Shown here one piece after another: positions 11,301 through 20,991 of a stretch of DNA of 64,000 bases (position 1 is its first letter; each line of letters starts with the position of its first letter). The notes below the pieces were generated by a model that was not told where the DNA came from, did not search any database, and saw nothing but the letters and a program-made list of their open reading frames with translations. The stretch comes from Astrocystis sublimbata (taxonomy: Eukaryota > Ascomycota > Sordariomycetes > Xylariales > Xylariaceae). Both the position numbers and the translations under genes were made by a program. The stretch lies in assembly GCA_022453515.1 (NCBI GenBank), contig JAJNNY010000006.1, positions 620,001-684,000 on the forward strand, in the 5' to 3' direction.

Positions 11301-11404
11301 TCGAGCAGTCAGTAGATGGCTCGCTGTCAAACGCGTTCTCCTTTTCAGCGGAAACGCCTGAGGGCACAAATACAAGCACAGACGAGGAGGTACTGGTGCC
11401 TTAA
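8390..11404 (+). CDS. Tryptophanase - ABBA/DMATS-type prenyltransferase fusion, 4 exons
   Basis: Exons are 8390-8600, 8751-9110, 9205-9723 and 9774-11404; all phases match, giving 906 residues. Residues 1 to about 530 align along their length with PLP-dependent tryptophanase (L-Trp to indole, pyruvate and ammonia). Visible sites are DESY (72-78), QGR (149-151), FFDTT with the tryptophanase-type Asp186 (Thr in tyrosine phenol-lyase), DACR (D276, R279), the PLP lysine in SLKKD (K319), RFAVPR (R476) and LRHF with His521, which is Phe in tyrosine phenol-lyase. An insertion of about 45 residues (99-142) precedes QGR. Residues about 560-906 resemble DMATS-type ABBA prenyltransferases: PLEYS with the indole-binding Glu601, IKWE, SLDLVP, IYLPVDAY, RPLAQRCGLHSWVSL. 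Several basic diphosphate ligands appear replaced. Exon 4 crosses the junction uninterrupted, so the fusion is encoded as one protein. It is the presumed core enzyme of the surrounding cluster. Confidence 0.9.
8537..8547 (-). promoter_or_regulatory. 11-bp CACGTG word, copy 1 (inside exon 1 of the fusion gene)
   Basis: The sequence GTCACGTGTGA is the exact reverse complement of the TCACACGTGAC word found upstream of two cluster methyltransferase genes. It lies in coding sequence here, so this copy may be coincidental. The core CACGTG is the kind of site bound by bHLH or some bZIP factors. Confidence 0.3.
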
Positions 11405-11844
11405 AGAATTGTTGAGTATATTTGTGAATGGAAGCGTGCGGCCATAGCTCATGGTCAAGTCAAATGGAGGAAACAGTCGGGTCTCGATTGAGGGGCTAGC
11501 TAACATGACTCAAGTGAAAACACATCTTACCTAACAATCTACTCATTGTACGAAGGCCCTTGTTAGATTACCAATTGTATTTCTGTTGCATGATACTCCA
11601 ATCGTATGTCGTTAGTTATACAGCTCAATAACAACTCCTATTTGACTCACTGGGTTGGTTCACACGTGACATGGGCCATCGGCCAAATGACTCATCGTCA
11701 CGAAGCGAAGCGTGCCTAGTAGCATGATCTTATAAGCTATGAGAGCTCTCGGAGCGTTGTCGTCTTTTAAATGGTCAACTCGCGCGAAATTCACATTGCC
11801 TCTGGTGCCTCGAGTCTCAGACGCTGTCGAGATCATCTGCCGTC
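11405..11844. other. Intergenic: fusion gene 3' end and methyltransferase promoter
   Basis: No gene is supported. It contains the TCACACGTGAC word at 11660-11670, about 175 bases upstream of the next start codon, and a TATAAG box-like element near 11731. Confidence 0.5.
11660..11670 (+). promoter_or_regulatory. 11-bp CACGTG word, copy 2 (upstream of methyltransferase 1)
   Basis: TCACACGTGAC, identical to the word upstream of the second class I methyltransferase (18937-18947). It lies about 175 bases before the start codon at 11845 and is a candidate cluster regulatory element. Confidence 0.4.
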
Positions 11845-12642
11845 ATGATGGCTCAACCAAGCCCTGCAGACCCCTCTTACGATTGTATCCGTTATCTTCC
11901 GACAAATGAAGCTTACGACAGATGGGCCAGCGTTTACGACAGCGACGGCAACTTCCTGCAGGCGCTTGACGATTTAGAATTGCGAACGCTTTTCCCGCGC
12001 TTTCTGAACTCGATTAGATCACCCAAACCTTGGCGGCTTGTGGACTTGGGGTGCGGCACCGGCCGCAACACGTCGCTTCTGCTCGGTATCCGCGATAGCG
12101 ATATCGTCGCTCTGGATGCCAGCAAGGGCATGTTGGAAGTGGCCAAGAATCGGCTATCTAACACTAACTCCGATGCCCAAGTCCCAGGACAACGGCCTGA
12201 TGTTCGCTTTGAAGTGTTCGACATGCTAGCCTCCTCGTCGCCCCCCGCTTCTCTGATGTCTCACTCGGTGGATGCCGTGATCAGCACACTGGTTGTCGAG
12301 CATATACCGCTGCCCACATTTTTCGCGCACGTGTCGCAGATTCTTCGACAAGGCGGCGTCCTTCTCTTGACGAACATGCATTCTGAGATGGGCGAGATCT
12401 CACAAGCTGGTTTTGTGGATACTGCGACAGGCGAAAAGATACGGCCAACAAGCTACGCACACACCGTCGAGGAAGTGGTTGTGGAAGCAAGGAAATGCGG
12501 GCTAGTAGTAGAGTTGCATGATGAAAGATCGGGGATCACACAAAGGGCTGTCGACGAAAGTATGGTGGAAGAACTCGGGCTCAGAAGCGCGAAATGGGTT
12601 GGTGTCAAATGCTGGTTCGGTGGGGTTTTCCGCAAGCGATGA
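11845..12642 (+). CDS. Class I SAM-dependent methyltransferase
   Basis: A single-exon gene of 265 residues; two adjacent ATGs (11845 and 11848) could start it. SAM-binding motif I is VDLGCGTG (about residues 66-73), followed by motif II around IVALDASKGMLEVA and the post-I region VDAVISTLVVEHI, with LRQGGVLLLTNMH further on. This is the common UbiE/type-11 small-molecule methyltransferase fold. The N-terminal YDRWASVYD segment is typical of such enzymes. No substrate can be read from the sequence. Its place directly downstream of the tryptophanase-prenyltransferase fusion, in the same orientation, suggests it methylates an intermediate of the cluster product at N, O or C (inference). Confidence 0.88.
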   Translation: MMAQPSPADPSYDCIRYLPTNEAYDRWASVYDSDGNFLQALDDLELRTLFPRFLNSIRSPKPWRLVDLGCGTGRNTSLLLGIRDSDIVALDASKGMLEVAKNRLSNTNSDAQVPGQRPDVRFEVFDMLASSSPPASLMSHSVDAVISTLVVEHIPLPTFFAHVSQILRQGGVLLLTNMHSEMGEISQAGFVDTATGEKIRPTSYAHTVEEVVVEARKCGLVVELHDERSGITQRAVDESMVEELGLRSAKWVGVKCWFGGVFRKR

Positions 12643-12935
12643 ACTATTCACACCTGAAATTAGAAGTCATGACGGTGTTACCTACCTCTAAGTACTTATT
12701 GAACCCCGCCAATATAGGGGATGGCCGCTGGAATGAGGACAGTACTGTACAGTACAGTATGGTGGCGCAAACTTAGAACCCGATCTACCTTCTTTTGTTG
12801 CTAGTGACAAGCGAGACAGGAAATCTACTCTGCCCAAGTCGTTTGCTGGTACGAACGCGATCAAAGTGACATACACGTAGTCCTCCTTTTTCAACACGTT
12901 CAAATTCCGGTTCTCACTCGATCAAAAGTCCCAGA

Positions 12936-13298
12936 ATGCCTTCCCCAGAAGCGCTCACGATCTATGTCTTCGGCGTTACCGCTTTCTTAGCGGGCGTCTC
13001 ATCCCTGATTGACCCCTCGTCGTCGGCTGCGCAGCTCAATTTCCCTCTTGTTTGCACACCCGTAGCGCGAGGTAACGCGCTCGCTGCCATTGCAATGGGA
13101 CTGTACTACACCCTGGCAGCATATCAAGAGAACACAATGTTCTTTGCCGCGACAGTGCCTATGCGATTGCTCACTACTACGGTCTTCTTTGCTCAAGATT
13201 GGACCCTACCGGCGATATGGGAGGGTGCTGGAGCAGTTCTCACTGGGATTGCGCTTTTGATTCGGTGGCGTGTCGATCAAGCGAAAAAGAACGGATGA
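12936..13298 (+). CDS. Small four-helix membrane protein, function unknown
   Basis: A single-exon frame of 120 residues with four hydrophobic segments: about 6-25 (IYVFGVTAFLAGVSSLI), 46-63 (GNALAAIAMGLYYTLAAY), 68-85 and 90-110. It ends in a short basic tail (RWRVDQAKKNG). The ARGNALAAIAMG element is a motif I associate with small fungal membrane proteins of unknown function, often seen next to secondary-metabolism genes; this is from memory and not verified. It could be a membrane-bound accessory or isomerase-like enzyme. The ATG at 12936 follows a purine-rich context (CCAGAATG). It lies between the methyltransferase and a convergent O-methyltransferase. Confidence 0.72.
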   Translation: MPSPEALTIYVFGVTAFLAGVSSLIDPSSSAAQLNFPLVCTPVARGNALAAIAMGLYYTLAAYQENTMFFAATVPMRLLTTTVFFAQDWTLPAIWEGAGAVLTGIALLIRWRVDQAKKNG

Positions 13299-13512
13299 AA
13301 GCGACTACCGACAAGTGATGGGAGCTCTTTACCTTGTGTAAGGGGCGAAAGTGAATTGTTTGTGACAGTTCAGATACGATAATCGAAGGGCCTGAGAAGC
13401 AAGGCATCAACAAGTGTAACAGCATATGTTGGCTTGCGATTGCCGCTCTAAAACATGGGAATATTCTCATTGACCATCATTGAGACTATCTTAAGTACGG
13501 CCGGCAGGGAGT

Positions 13513-14976
13513 TCATAAAGGTTCGGCCTCAATCACACTTTCCAACGACGACGGGTGGCGCCAGATCTTGCAGACTTTGAAGCCAGCACTGCAAAGAAGT
13601 CCCCTCCATTTGAGTTCTGTTCTCTCAGCTGCGGAAATGAGGTGCATAATGCTCACGTCTGCAACACTCTGGTACATTGTCGCGCCTGTGCTCACGAGTA
13701 CGCTCTCGTAAAGGAGCAACTTCGAGTAATCCTTTTTCATTGCCGTGGCGATGTGACTAAGGATACGACGTGCATCGGAGTCGTCCCAATCGTGGAGAAT
13801 CGCATGCATGAAGTATGCTCGTGCCCCTAAGTCAAGAAGAGAAATGTTAGGCGCCAGACTGCATTTCAAAGCGACATTCAACTATACCAAGAGAATAGCT
13901 GCACTCATGGAGGAAAACTCACCTCTGACAGGCTGAGGCACGAAGAAATCATGTCCCATGACTTGAATCCTGTCGCTCACTTTCGCCATGGCAATGACGT
14001 CGGGTGTGTCCTGCAATATGAGCTTTCCTTGAGGCAAGTCTGGATATCGACGTAATAGCCGCTCGATATCTACAGCGTGAGCGCCTCCCATATCAACCAG
14101 AAATACTGCTTCATCGCTAGCATCAAAACCACACATAAGAGCTCTCGTGTCATAGATCTCAGTCCAGTCCAGCTTATAAGCTGCTAGGCCTTGCATGAAC
14201 CCGATAAAACTCGACTGCAAGTCTGGGTTGGCACGGCATCGCTCGAACATGCCCAGGCGATTCGGTGTCAGATCCATATAGTTCGCGTTCTTCGGATCCA
14301 AGGGCTCCGCGTATCCTGTCCGCGACAAGAAGCGTGGCAAGTTTCGACTCGAATCAAGACCATGATGCGTCCTTTGCAGCACGTACGATTGTTAGATAAA
14401 CCGAAGAGCTTGACTAGTTCAATACGTACCCCGAAAACACGGTTTGAGCGACGGGTTCTTCACTTTGACCTAAAGACTCTGAAAAGCTGGTCGCGCCGTA
14501 ATGGTCATGTGCAACCTCCTGTATAACGTGCTCGGCAGCCAGAAGCCGAAGCAAACGACCTTGCACAAATAGTCAGTCAACAACTCCATTGTTGATGATT
14601 ACTAACAGGAGAGTTAATGAGGCACTCAGTCTCCCTATTGGGCATGAGCTTTGATTGACTTACGGAGGAGATTTACATCGCACGGTGTCCGAGCTAAAGC
14701 GTGGAGCTCCAACAATGAGATGTTCGGTCGCTTGCTCAGATACCAACTCTGCCAAATTCCGAGATCAAGCAAGACCTGTATCGCCGCGTGAACATTGCCG
14801 TTGATCCATGACAAACGCCATACTCGCTCAAAGGGTGTCTCCAGGCGGGCGAGAAGTCGCCGCGCAGCCTCCGCCACGAGCACACGATCGCCGTGACCAC
14901 TCGCATCGCCGGTCAGATCGGAGACTTCGATATCGTCGAGAAGGTCGATGAGATCTCGGGCTCTGTCCGACAGCAT
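13513..14976 (-). CDS. O-methyltransferase (plant/fungal type, family 2), 4 exons
   Basis: Minus-strand exons are 14976-14664, 14559-14430, 14371-13923 and 13826-13513; all phases join, giving 401 residues, the usual length for fungal secondary-metabolite O-methyltransferases. The N-terminal half is a winged-helix dimerisation domain (DVNLLRRLLRLLAAEHVI across the first junction). The SAM-binding motif is VDMGG (about 240-244), and the region HAILHDWDD holds the catalytic base, His309 of LHDW. The conserved ARAYFMH segment is completed only after splicing intron 3. The reaction is transfer of methyl from SAM to a hydroxyl, usually aromatic. In this context the acceptor could be a hydroxylated indole made by the cluster monooxygenase (inference). 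It is convergent with the small membrane protein gene, with about 210 bp between them. Confidence 0.92.
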
Positions 14977-16061
14977 TTTGAAAATTTCCGAATACCGAAT
15001 ACCTGACCTACAAACCGATCAAGAACGTGAAGCCTTCGTTGATCAGCGAAGATATTAAATTGCACTTCGAGATACGCTTATGACTAGTGCCCACTAGTCC
15101 TGAGCCTAGACTCAAAGACATCTTCATCCTTTGAGCTCGATGAGCGGCGGTGACGAAGTATCTCTGTTTTTCTTTTGGGAAAGGCTGGATCGCAAGGAAG
15201 CGTGGCGGGCAATCTCTTGGGCAATTTCATGGGGTCAGACAATGCGAAGGCTGCGGGAGGGACCGAGCGGCACAGTCTTGAGAATTATTGTCCCCAATGC
15301 TAATGGAGTGATGAGGGTCATTGCTGACATCCGCAGCCCCTGGCAGCAAAGGCATTATCAATTTACAATGTTTACAATTCTCGGCTTGATTGTGTTGCGC
15401 CGTTGAACCGTGGGGCTCTAGTCGTCGTATCTGAGGGCCAGGTTTCGTTGGTAGGGATTCCCAGGTTAGGGTACACTGGCTCTATCAGCTGATTCAACCA
15501 AACAAGCGACTTGTCGGGATTTTCCCGCGTACGACGTTGAAGTGCTTGGGGACCGTGATTCCGACCGGGTGGTTCGGTAGCAGATTTCTTTCCCCATACA
15601 TATCATTCTATCCATGGTGTTAAGATCAGGAAAGACCATGTACCTGAAGATGACAGCCAAGCTCGCCAAGCGGACTACTTGAGCGGCGCCATGCTTCGAA
15701 ACCGAAGATTGGCAAGGTGCACAATTTCATGGAAAGACAAATGTTCAACTCTGGCCACATCGACAAACGTCATGTTTCTATCAAGCGAAGATCACTTTCC
15801 TGAACAACTTTCTTAAAACCTGCAGTAAGCTCCAACATGTATTGCTGCTCAGTGCTGAGCTGATTAGAGGGCGACTTGACCATTATTGGAATATAGGCGG
15901 GCTGATCTCTAGGCCCCCTTGGGGTTAGTGGAATGCTTCTCGGCAAAACCCAGTCAATTATCAGCTGTCGTGGACTTACATGGATGGCATAGTGCTACTT
16001 TGGCATTATCCTGCCCAAATCCTCGATCGTGGATAGGGACTCGTTAACTTTATCAGCCAGT
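14977..16061. other. Intergenic, no supported gene
   Basis: Promoter of the O-methyltransferase and 3' region of the esterase. Short open frames are present, but none has a domain, splice links or coding-like composition that I can support. Confidence 0.5.
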
Positions 16062-16988
16062 TCAAGGACCACCGGCACCCCATTTGAAGCAATCCTCCGA
16101 ATCGCAAGCGAGATCAAACCAAGACATGACTACCGCCTCTTGGTTCTGGATGTTGTGGGACACGCCTCCAGCACTATACGCCTGAAACCAGTCACTGTGA
16201 CCATACGTATATCTCGTCCAGTTGCTGAGAGGTGTATCAAACGTTGTGTTGGTGGGTGTTGGACTGTAGCCCAGCACAGCGCTCCATTCCTTGACCTCTT
16301 CTTCAAAGTTCTTAAAATCCAGTGTCTCGTCCAGTGTACCGTGGAAAATCTGCATCTTGGGTCGCCATCCATTGTAATCGGGGAAAGCCGAAGCAACCCA
16401 CGCTGCCCACTCCGCTGGTGTATGTGATATTTCCCCTGTCGCACACGCGTCGCTCCAAACCCCATATCCATCCCCGGCAAAACAACCGAAAGGCACACCG
16501 GCAAATGCAGACCCGGCGGCGAAGACGTCCGGATAAGCCCCAATCAGGGTGCTAGTCATCATTGCGCCCGAGGAAACTCCCGTAACGAAGACGCGTTTGG
16601 GATCGCCATTGTATTTCGCAAGCGTCCAGCGCACCATACTAACTATCCCCAAGCTATCACCGCCCGCATCGTGCGTCAATGTGGCATTTGACGACACATC
16701 CCAACACTTGTCGGCATTGTTCGGACTGTCTGGGTAGATGACGATGAAGCCGTATTCTGATGCCATGGACGCGTACTGCGACCCACCGTAGCATGCTTGC
16801 GCATCACCATGGCACCAGTGCGGGTTGACCAGGATCGGGGGGTTTCTTGCGAGCTTGTCTGGCACGTATATGTAGAACCCGACGTTCCTTGGGTTTGGGC
16901 CGAAATCCTCGGCGATTTTGGTTAGAGAGGCCGCATTTGCCCTGCCAGCAATGCAGGTTGCTAGCAGTACCCAAAATGCCCAACGCAT
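16062..16988 (-). CDS. Secreted CE1-family esterase (acetylxylan/feruloyl esterase-like)
   Basis: A single-exon gene of 308 residues. The start at 16988 is preferred over in-frame upstream codons because it places a signal peptide at the N-terminus (MRWAFWVLLATCIAGRANA, cleavage near residue 19). The mature protein has the features of esterase PHB depolymerase/carbohydrate esterase family 1: VNPHWCHGDA with an oxyanion-type region, nucleophile elbow GVSSG (Ser139), a HGTLDETLD acid region and a late GVSHNI histidine. CE1 enzymes remove acetyl or feruloyl groups from xylan outside the cell. It lies inside the presumed biosynthetic cluster but has no obvious role there and may be an unrelated resident gene. 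Confidence 0.9.
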   Translation of the reverse strand: MRWAFWVLLATCIAGRANAASLTKIAEDFGPNPRNVGFYIYVPDKLARNPPILVNPHWCHGDAQACYGGSQYASMASEYGFIVIYPDSPNNADKCWDVSSNATLTHDAGGDSLGIVSMVRWTLAKYNGDPKRVFVTGVSSGAMMTSTLIGAYPDVFAAGSAFAGVPFGCFAGDGYGVWSDACATGEISHTPAEWAAWVASAFPDYNGWRPKMQIFHGTLDETLDFKNFEEEVKEWSAVLGYSPTPTNTTFDTPLSNWTRYTYGHSDWFQAYSAGGVSHNIQNQEAVVMSWFDLACDSEDCFKWGAGGP

Positions 16989-17902
16989 ATTGAATGTTGG
17001 CTGCAGGGTAGCCTGGTCCGCAGTGCAACACATTGCGAGGTTCGATGGGTGACTTGGGAGTTCAATATGTCCGTGAATCAACCGCAGTAATCATGTCTTA
17101 TCTGAAGATGAAAATCGAAGTCTGCCAAAATCAGTGCCTACAGGCTCTCGTGCCCCTTTCCGACTCACGTCTCAATTGCGAAAGTGTTGTTTCGTCACCA
17201 ATTTTCGCTATGGCGTATGAAGCTGATACATTCAGAAAGACGATCGGACACCTACTGAAACACATCGTAAAGGCGAGAACATGATATGCGTTTTAATCCC
17301 GAGGAAGGCATTCCTTGTTTGTCATACTCCTCTGTTTAACGATGACCGGGCAGCCTTCGGCGGTCGAACTGAATCGATCGTCTTTCGGCGTCTGGGACTC
17401 TGGCTAATCTAGTTGAGCTACTTCATTCGTTGGGTAATCAAGCAGCACTAACTGCGCATTATAGCTTGGCCTCAACACAATTATCCAACCTACAGTAACT
17501 TCAATTGAATTCGTGTCAACATCTAGAACACGATGTGTCTATACTGTAGGCTAATGCTTAATTTCTGAGAAAAGCCCTTCGCAATGGTGTCAATGATCTC
17601 TCTTGCGACTCAATTATCTTTCTATGACGTAGATGTTTCGATTTCATACCTATTCCTCGTCCTAAGGTCTTTGCTACGTATGGTTCTAGGAGAGCTTGCG
17701 ATAATTCCCGACTAAGGAAATAACACTTCGAAGTTGTATTATTGCTTGTGCCAAATTATTTCAAGCTAGTGATAAGAGGAAACGAGGGATGCTTCAGCTA
17801 CAAATGCTCTACATTATCTCCTGCTAGAACCTTGATGAAATTACTGGAAGTCGTCTTTTCCTTAAGTGTATGTAGCTATACATACAAGCACGTAAGGACT
17901 AA
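16989..17902. other. Intergenic, no supported gene
   Basis: Promoter of the CE1 esterase and 3' region of the downstream minus-strand methyltransferase. AT content rises toward 17.4-17.9 kb. Nothing coding is recognised. Confidence 0.45.
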
Positions 17903-18753
17903 TCAGTGCTTTGCAATGATCCACAAGAAAGAACTGCCATCCACGATATCATTGAAAGTGTCTGCAACCACAACGTCGAACCCCACGGTATTCAATTGAC
18001 GAAGTGTCTTCTCCTTGCCTAGGCCGCTCCAAAACATCCATCCCTTCTCATCCAACCAGTCTTCCTTCACCGCAGAATTCGATTCCTCTTCCGCAAAATT
18101 TGCGACCAAGACTCCGCCTGGTTTGAGCCATTGTGCAATGCGGCCCAGCAACGCCGTCTGTTCATGGCTGGGCAGATGAATGATACTGTAGAATGCGACT
18201 ACCATGTCAAGGGAATGGTCGGGGAAAGTAAGCTGGTTCATGTCGCCTTGAGCTAGCTCGAGGCGTTGTGCTACCTCACCCTCGCTTCCTTGGGTGAGGT
18301 TCGCTTTCGCGAGAGCGATTTGAGTGTCGGAAAGATCGTTTGCAAAAATTTTCGCGTTTGAGTGTGATAGCAGTCTCTTCGTAATCGGAAGGCCACAGCC
18401 ACATCCTAGTTCAAGGAATGCTAGGTCATCTGATCTATTCGATTGCGAAAGACACTCCAGTGCCTTGTCTAGGTACTCAAGCCGTTGTTTTGAATGCGGG
18501 ATTGTCCATTCGTTGTAAGTAGGCGCCACTATTATAACAAACGATATAAGTTGACCATGAATCCTTCGACGGGATCCTTCGACGGGACTACCCAGCGTTG
18601 ATAGGGCATTATTTTGGCCCAGAATGAGAGCTTATGTGCTCTGCAACATGCCAGAGAATAGAAAAAGGTCTAAAACCACTCACTGGCATCATAAGACGCT
18701 TTCAAGCGCTCCTTCATATCAGCAGGTATCGCGCTAATATCGTGAGCCTCCAT
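17903..18753 (-). CDS. Class I SAM-dependent methyltransferase, 2 exons
   Basis: Minus-strand exons are 18753-18684 and 18528-17903, with a 155-bp intron (donor GTGAGT, acceptor AATAG), giving 231 residues. The first exon (MEAHDISAIPADM..., ending YDA) restores the N-terminal helix expected in front of the APTYNEW segment. Motif I is LELGCGCG (about 62-69), then FANDLSDTQI (motif II) and LDMVVAFYSIIHLP with LKPGGVLVANF. This is a small-molecule methyltransferase fold; the substrate is unknown. A TCACACGTGAC word lies about 185 bases upstream of the start, matching that upstream of the other class I methyltransferase, which supports co-regulation as cluster genes (inference). Confidence 0.88.
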
Positions 18754-20991
18754 TGTGACTGTGAAGTGCGGAGAATATCTCTTTAAAGAATGTAGAAATC
18801 GTAAAAGAGAAGTCCTTAAGGGTTGCCGGGTGAATTGCAATACTCAGGTCCTCTTGCTGTGCTTTCCCCAAGGCAAGTGGACGATTGATGTTTGAGGAGT
18901 AGAGGTTCATAAGTACTTAGACTAAGGGGGGTTTCCTCACACGTGACCTAGCTCTCCGCACTCGCATATTGTATTACTTCCGGCCAGATGATGACTCGAC
19001 GCCGAATACAAACACTATTTGCAGTCATACCCCCTGGTTGACAGTAACCGTAACAGGGGATTTTGATAGGTACATGCAATAACGCCACATAATGATCGCT
19101 TACATCAGACCAATGAGTGGACAACAATATATTTCAGAGCGAAATACACCGAGCTAACGGCGTTATTAGCTCCTATCACGAGGCAATTCATCGGCGATGA
19201 CTTTGCAATTCAGCTATAGTTGCGACGCTCAGGATGGCTTCCCTACACCCAAGAATTCTTTAATGCAACGCTCAATAATACAGTTTCTACTGCTTTCAGG
19301 GGTGGTACACTATGACGAGTGTCCAGTCAATTCGTACCTTTTGCAAAAGCCATTATTAATTATTACACAGAACTTCTTCTCACTATGAGTAATTCCATGT
19401 ATTCAGTGAATAAAACATGCGATTCCTGATATGTCAAAGGGGCTCTTGGTAATTTGATAGCAAACATTAATATTTCATCTAGGTAGACAACAGGGCTGAT
19501 AGCTTGTCATTGAATGAGTGACCATGGTTGAGAATGCCTCGGTGAGGTCCCACAAGAACCTGGAATCCTTCAATTGAGGAGCATTGCTACACAACATCAG
19601 GTTCATGTTATGAATGTTTCAGTGTTGTATATGCTATCATAGCAGGTGTCAGGATACAGGTAATATAGGTACCTGCAAATTCAGTGCTTATGATTTATGA
19701 AAATGAGCAATTATACTATATCCTCCGACCCGCCGACGGACATAAGGGTACATATAATTCTAAAAACCAGGTCAAGTTAGAACTACGGTAGATTACTTTC
19801 TCGCAAAGATTATACAAGAGCAAGCAAGATTCATCACATTGGACTAACATTAGTGGTGCCGGAACGGAGCCCCATGTACACATTCACGAACCTCAATGCG
19901 ATTATTGGTAAGTCAGCTCTCAATGCAAATTTGGCCATATCTAAGTTGCAAGACAGTAATATGACTGAGTTGTCCTCAAATCGATCAATTACAACATTGA
20001 AGGCGCTGCGCCTGAAATAAGAGTTTGTAGTTTTGCTAGGTAGTGTATAAATAAACCCCCTCATGCAACCCCCTGTCCGTCGATAAACATTGTGTACCTC
20101 GAGATAACGGCTATCTATCCAAAGCCATGCTGGCTTTTCCCTACGAAACATGTAGGTAAAGCCCATGCCGATGACGAATGAAATCCCAGGTGCTGATTGT
20201 CTAGAAGGCCTATTGGTATATCTGATATCAACGTCCGTATCAGACCGGACACACCCAACAAGGTTCCAGTGTTCTGACGCTTTCCTACACTCAGAATGGG
20301 CTTCATATTGGGAAGTCTCTCCAGATATCCTTTCCACTTTCTTTTGTGACAAGCTAATCTGGCTCTACGCACAAAGTTCCTCCCGGACTGATTGTTCATT
20401 GACCCAGGTAAACAGTGTGCGCAGGTTCTCTGGTTATAGAATATGTGACACTGGAATTAGAAGCCGCACAGCCAGGCAGGGCCCACGAGACCTCCTCTTG
20501 AACAGAACTCTAATGGCGGGGTTAGATAATTCAAGTGAATTCCAACCTCAATCTTTGCCTAGCTAGGCAGTTCGCAATTGTGGATATAGAGGAAATATAC
20601 CCACAGGTATCCGCTGGCTTGCGTCTCTTGGTTTATCGACCCTACCCGCCGAACCCGCCGAATCTGGGATTTCCCATACCTTTACAAATTACTCTAAGGC
20701 TAGATACCTCCAAATTGACACGTGGATATCTCGGCGGTACGGAAATTTCTGGCGATCACGCAATGATCTTGCTTGAATGATTGTGTTCCTGCCCTTTCCT
20801 GTCTAGTCCAATGTTGACCTTTTATCCTGATCTGGATGGCTGGTCCGATGGTAGTCTAACTAGTCCGACCACTAGTCTGGTATCGTCATACCCTTAGTAT
20901 CTTGTCAGGTTACTATAGCAGTGGCATCCCATCTGGTCAAATTCCATCTGCTTCCATCTAACCATTGCGTAACTACCACTCGTGATTAAAT
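18754..20991. other. AT-rich gap inside the cluster, no supported gene
   Basis: About 2.2 kb with many stops. A minus-strand open frame at 19834-20352 has no recognisable domain and atypical composition. It may hold decayed sequence. It contains the CACGTG word at 18937-18947 and the promoter of the monooxygenase gene. Confidence 0.4.
18937..18947 (+). promoter_or_regulatory. 11-bp CACGTG word, copy 3 (upstream of methyltransferase 2)
   Basis: TCACACGTGAC, identical to 11660-11670. It is about 185 bases upstream of the minus-strand start at 18753. Confidence 0.4.

Noticed and set aside
16062..16988. CE1 esterase as a tailoring enzyme of the cluster
   Set aside because: Its signal peptide and acetylxylan/feruloyl esterase-type motifs point to an extracellular role on plant cell walls. 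Location alone is weak evidence.
19834..20352. Minus-strand open frame of 172 codons
   Set aside because: No domain or motif, composition unlike neighbouring genes, no splice-linked extension, and overlapping open frames on both strands.
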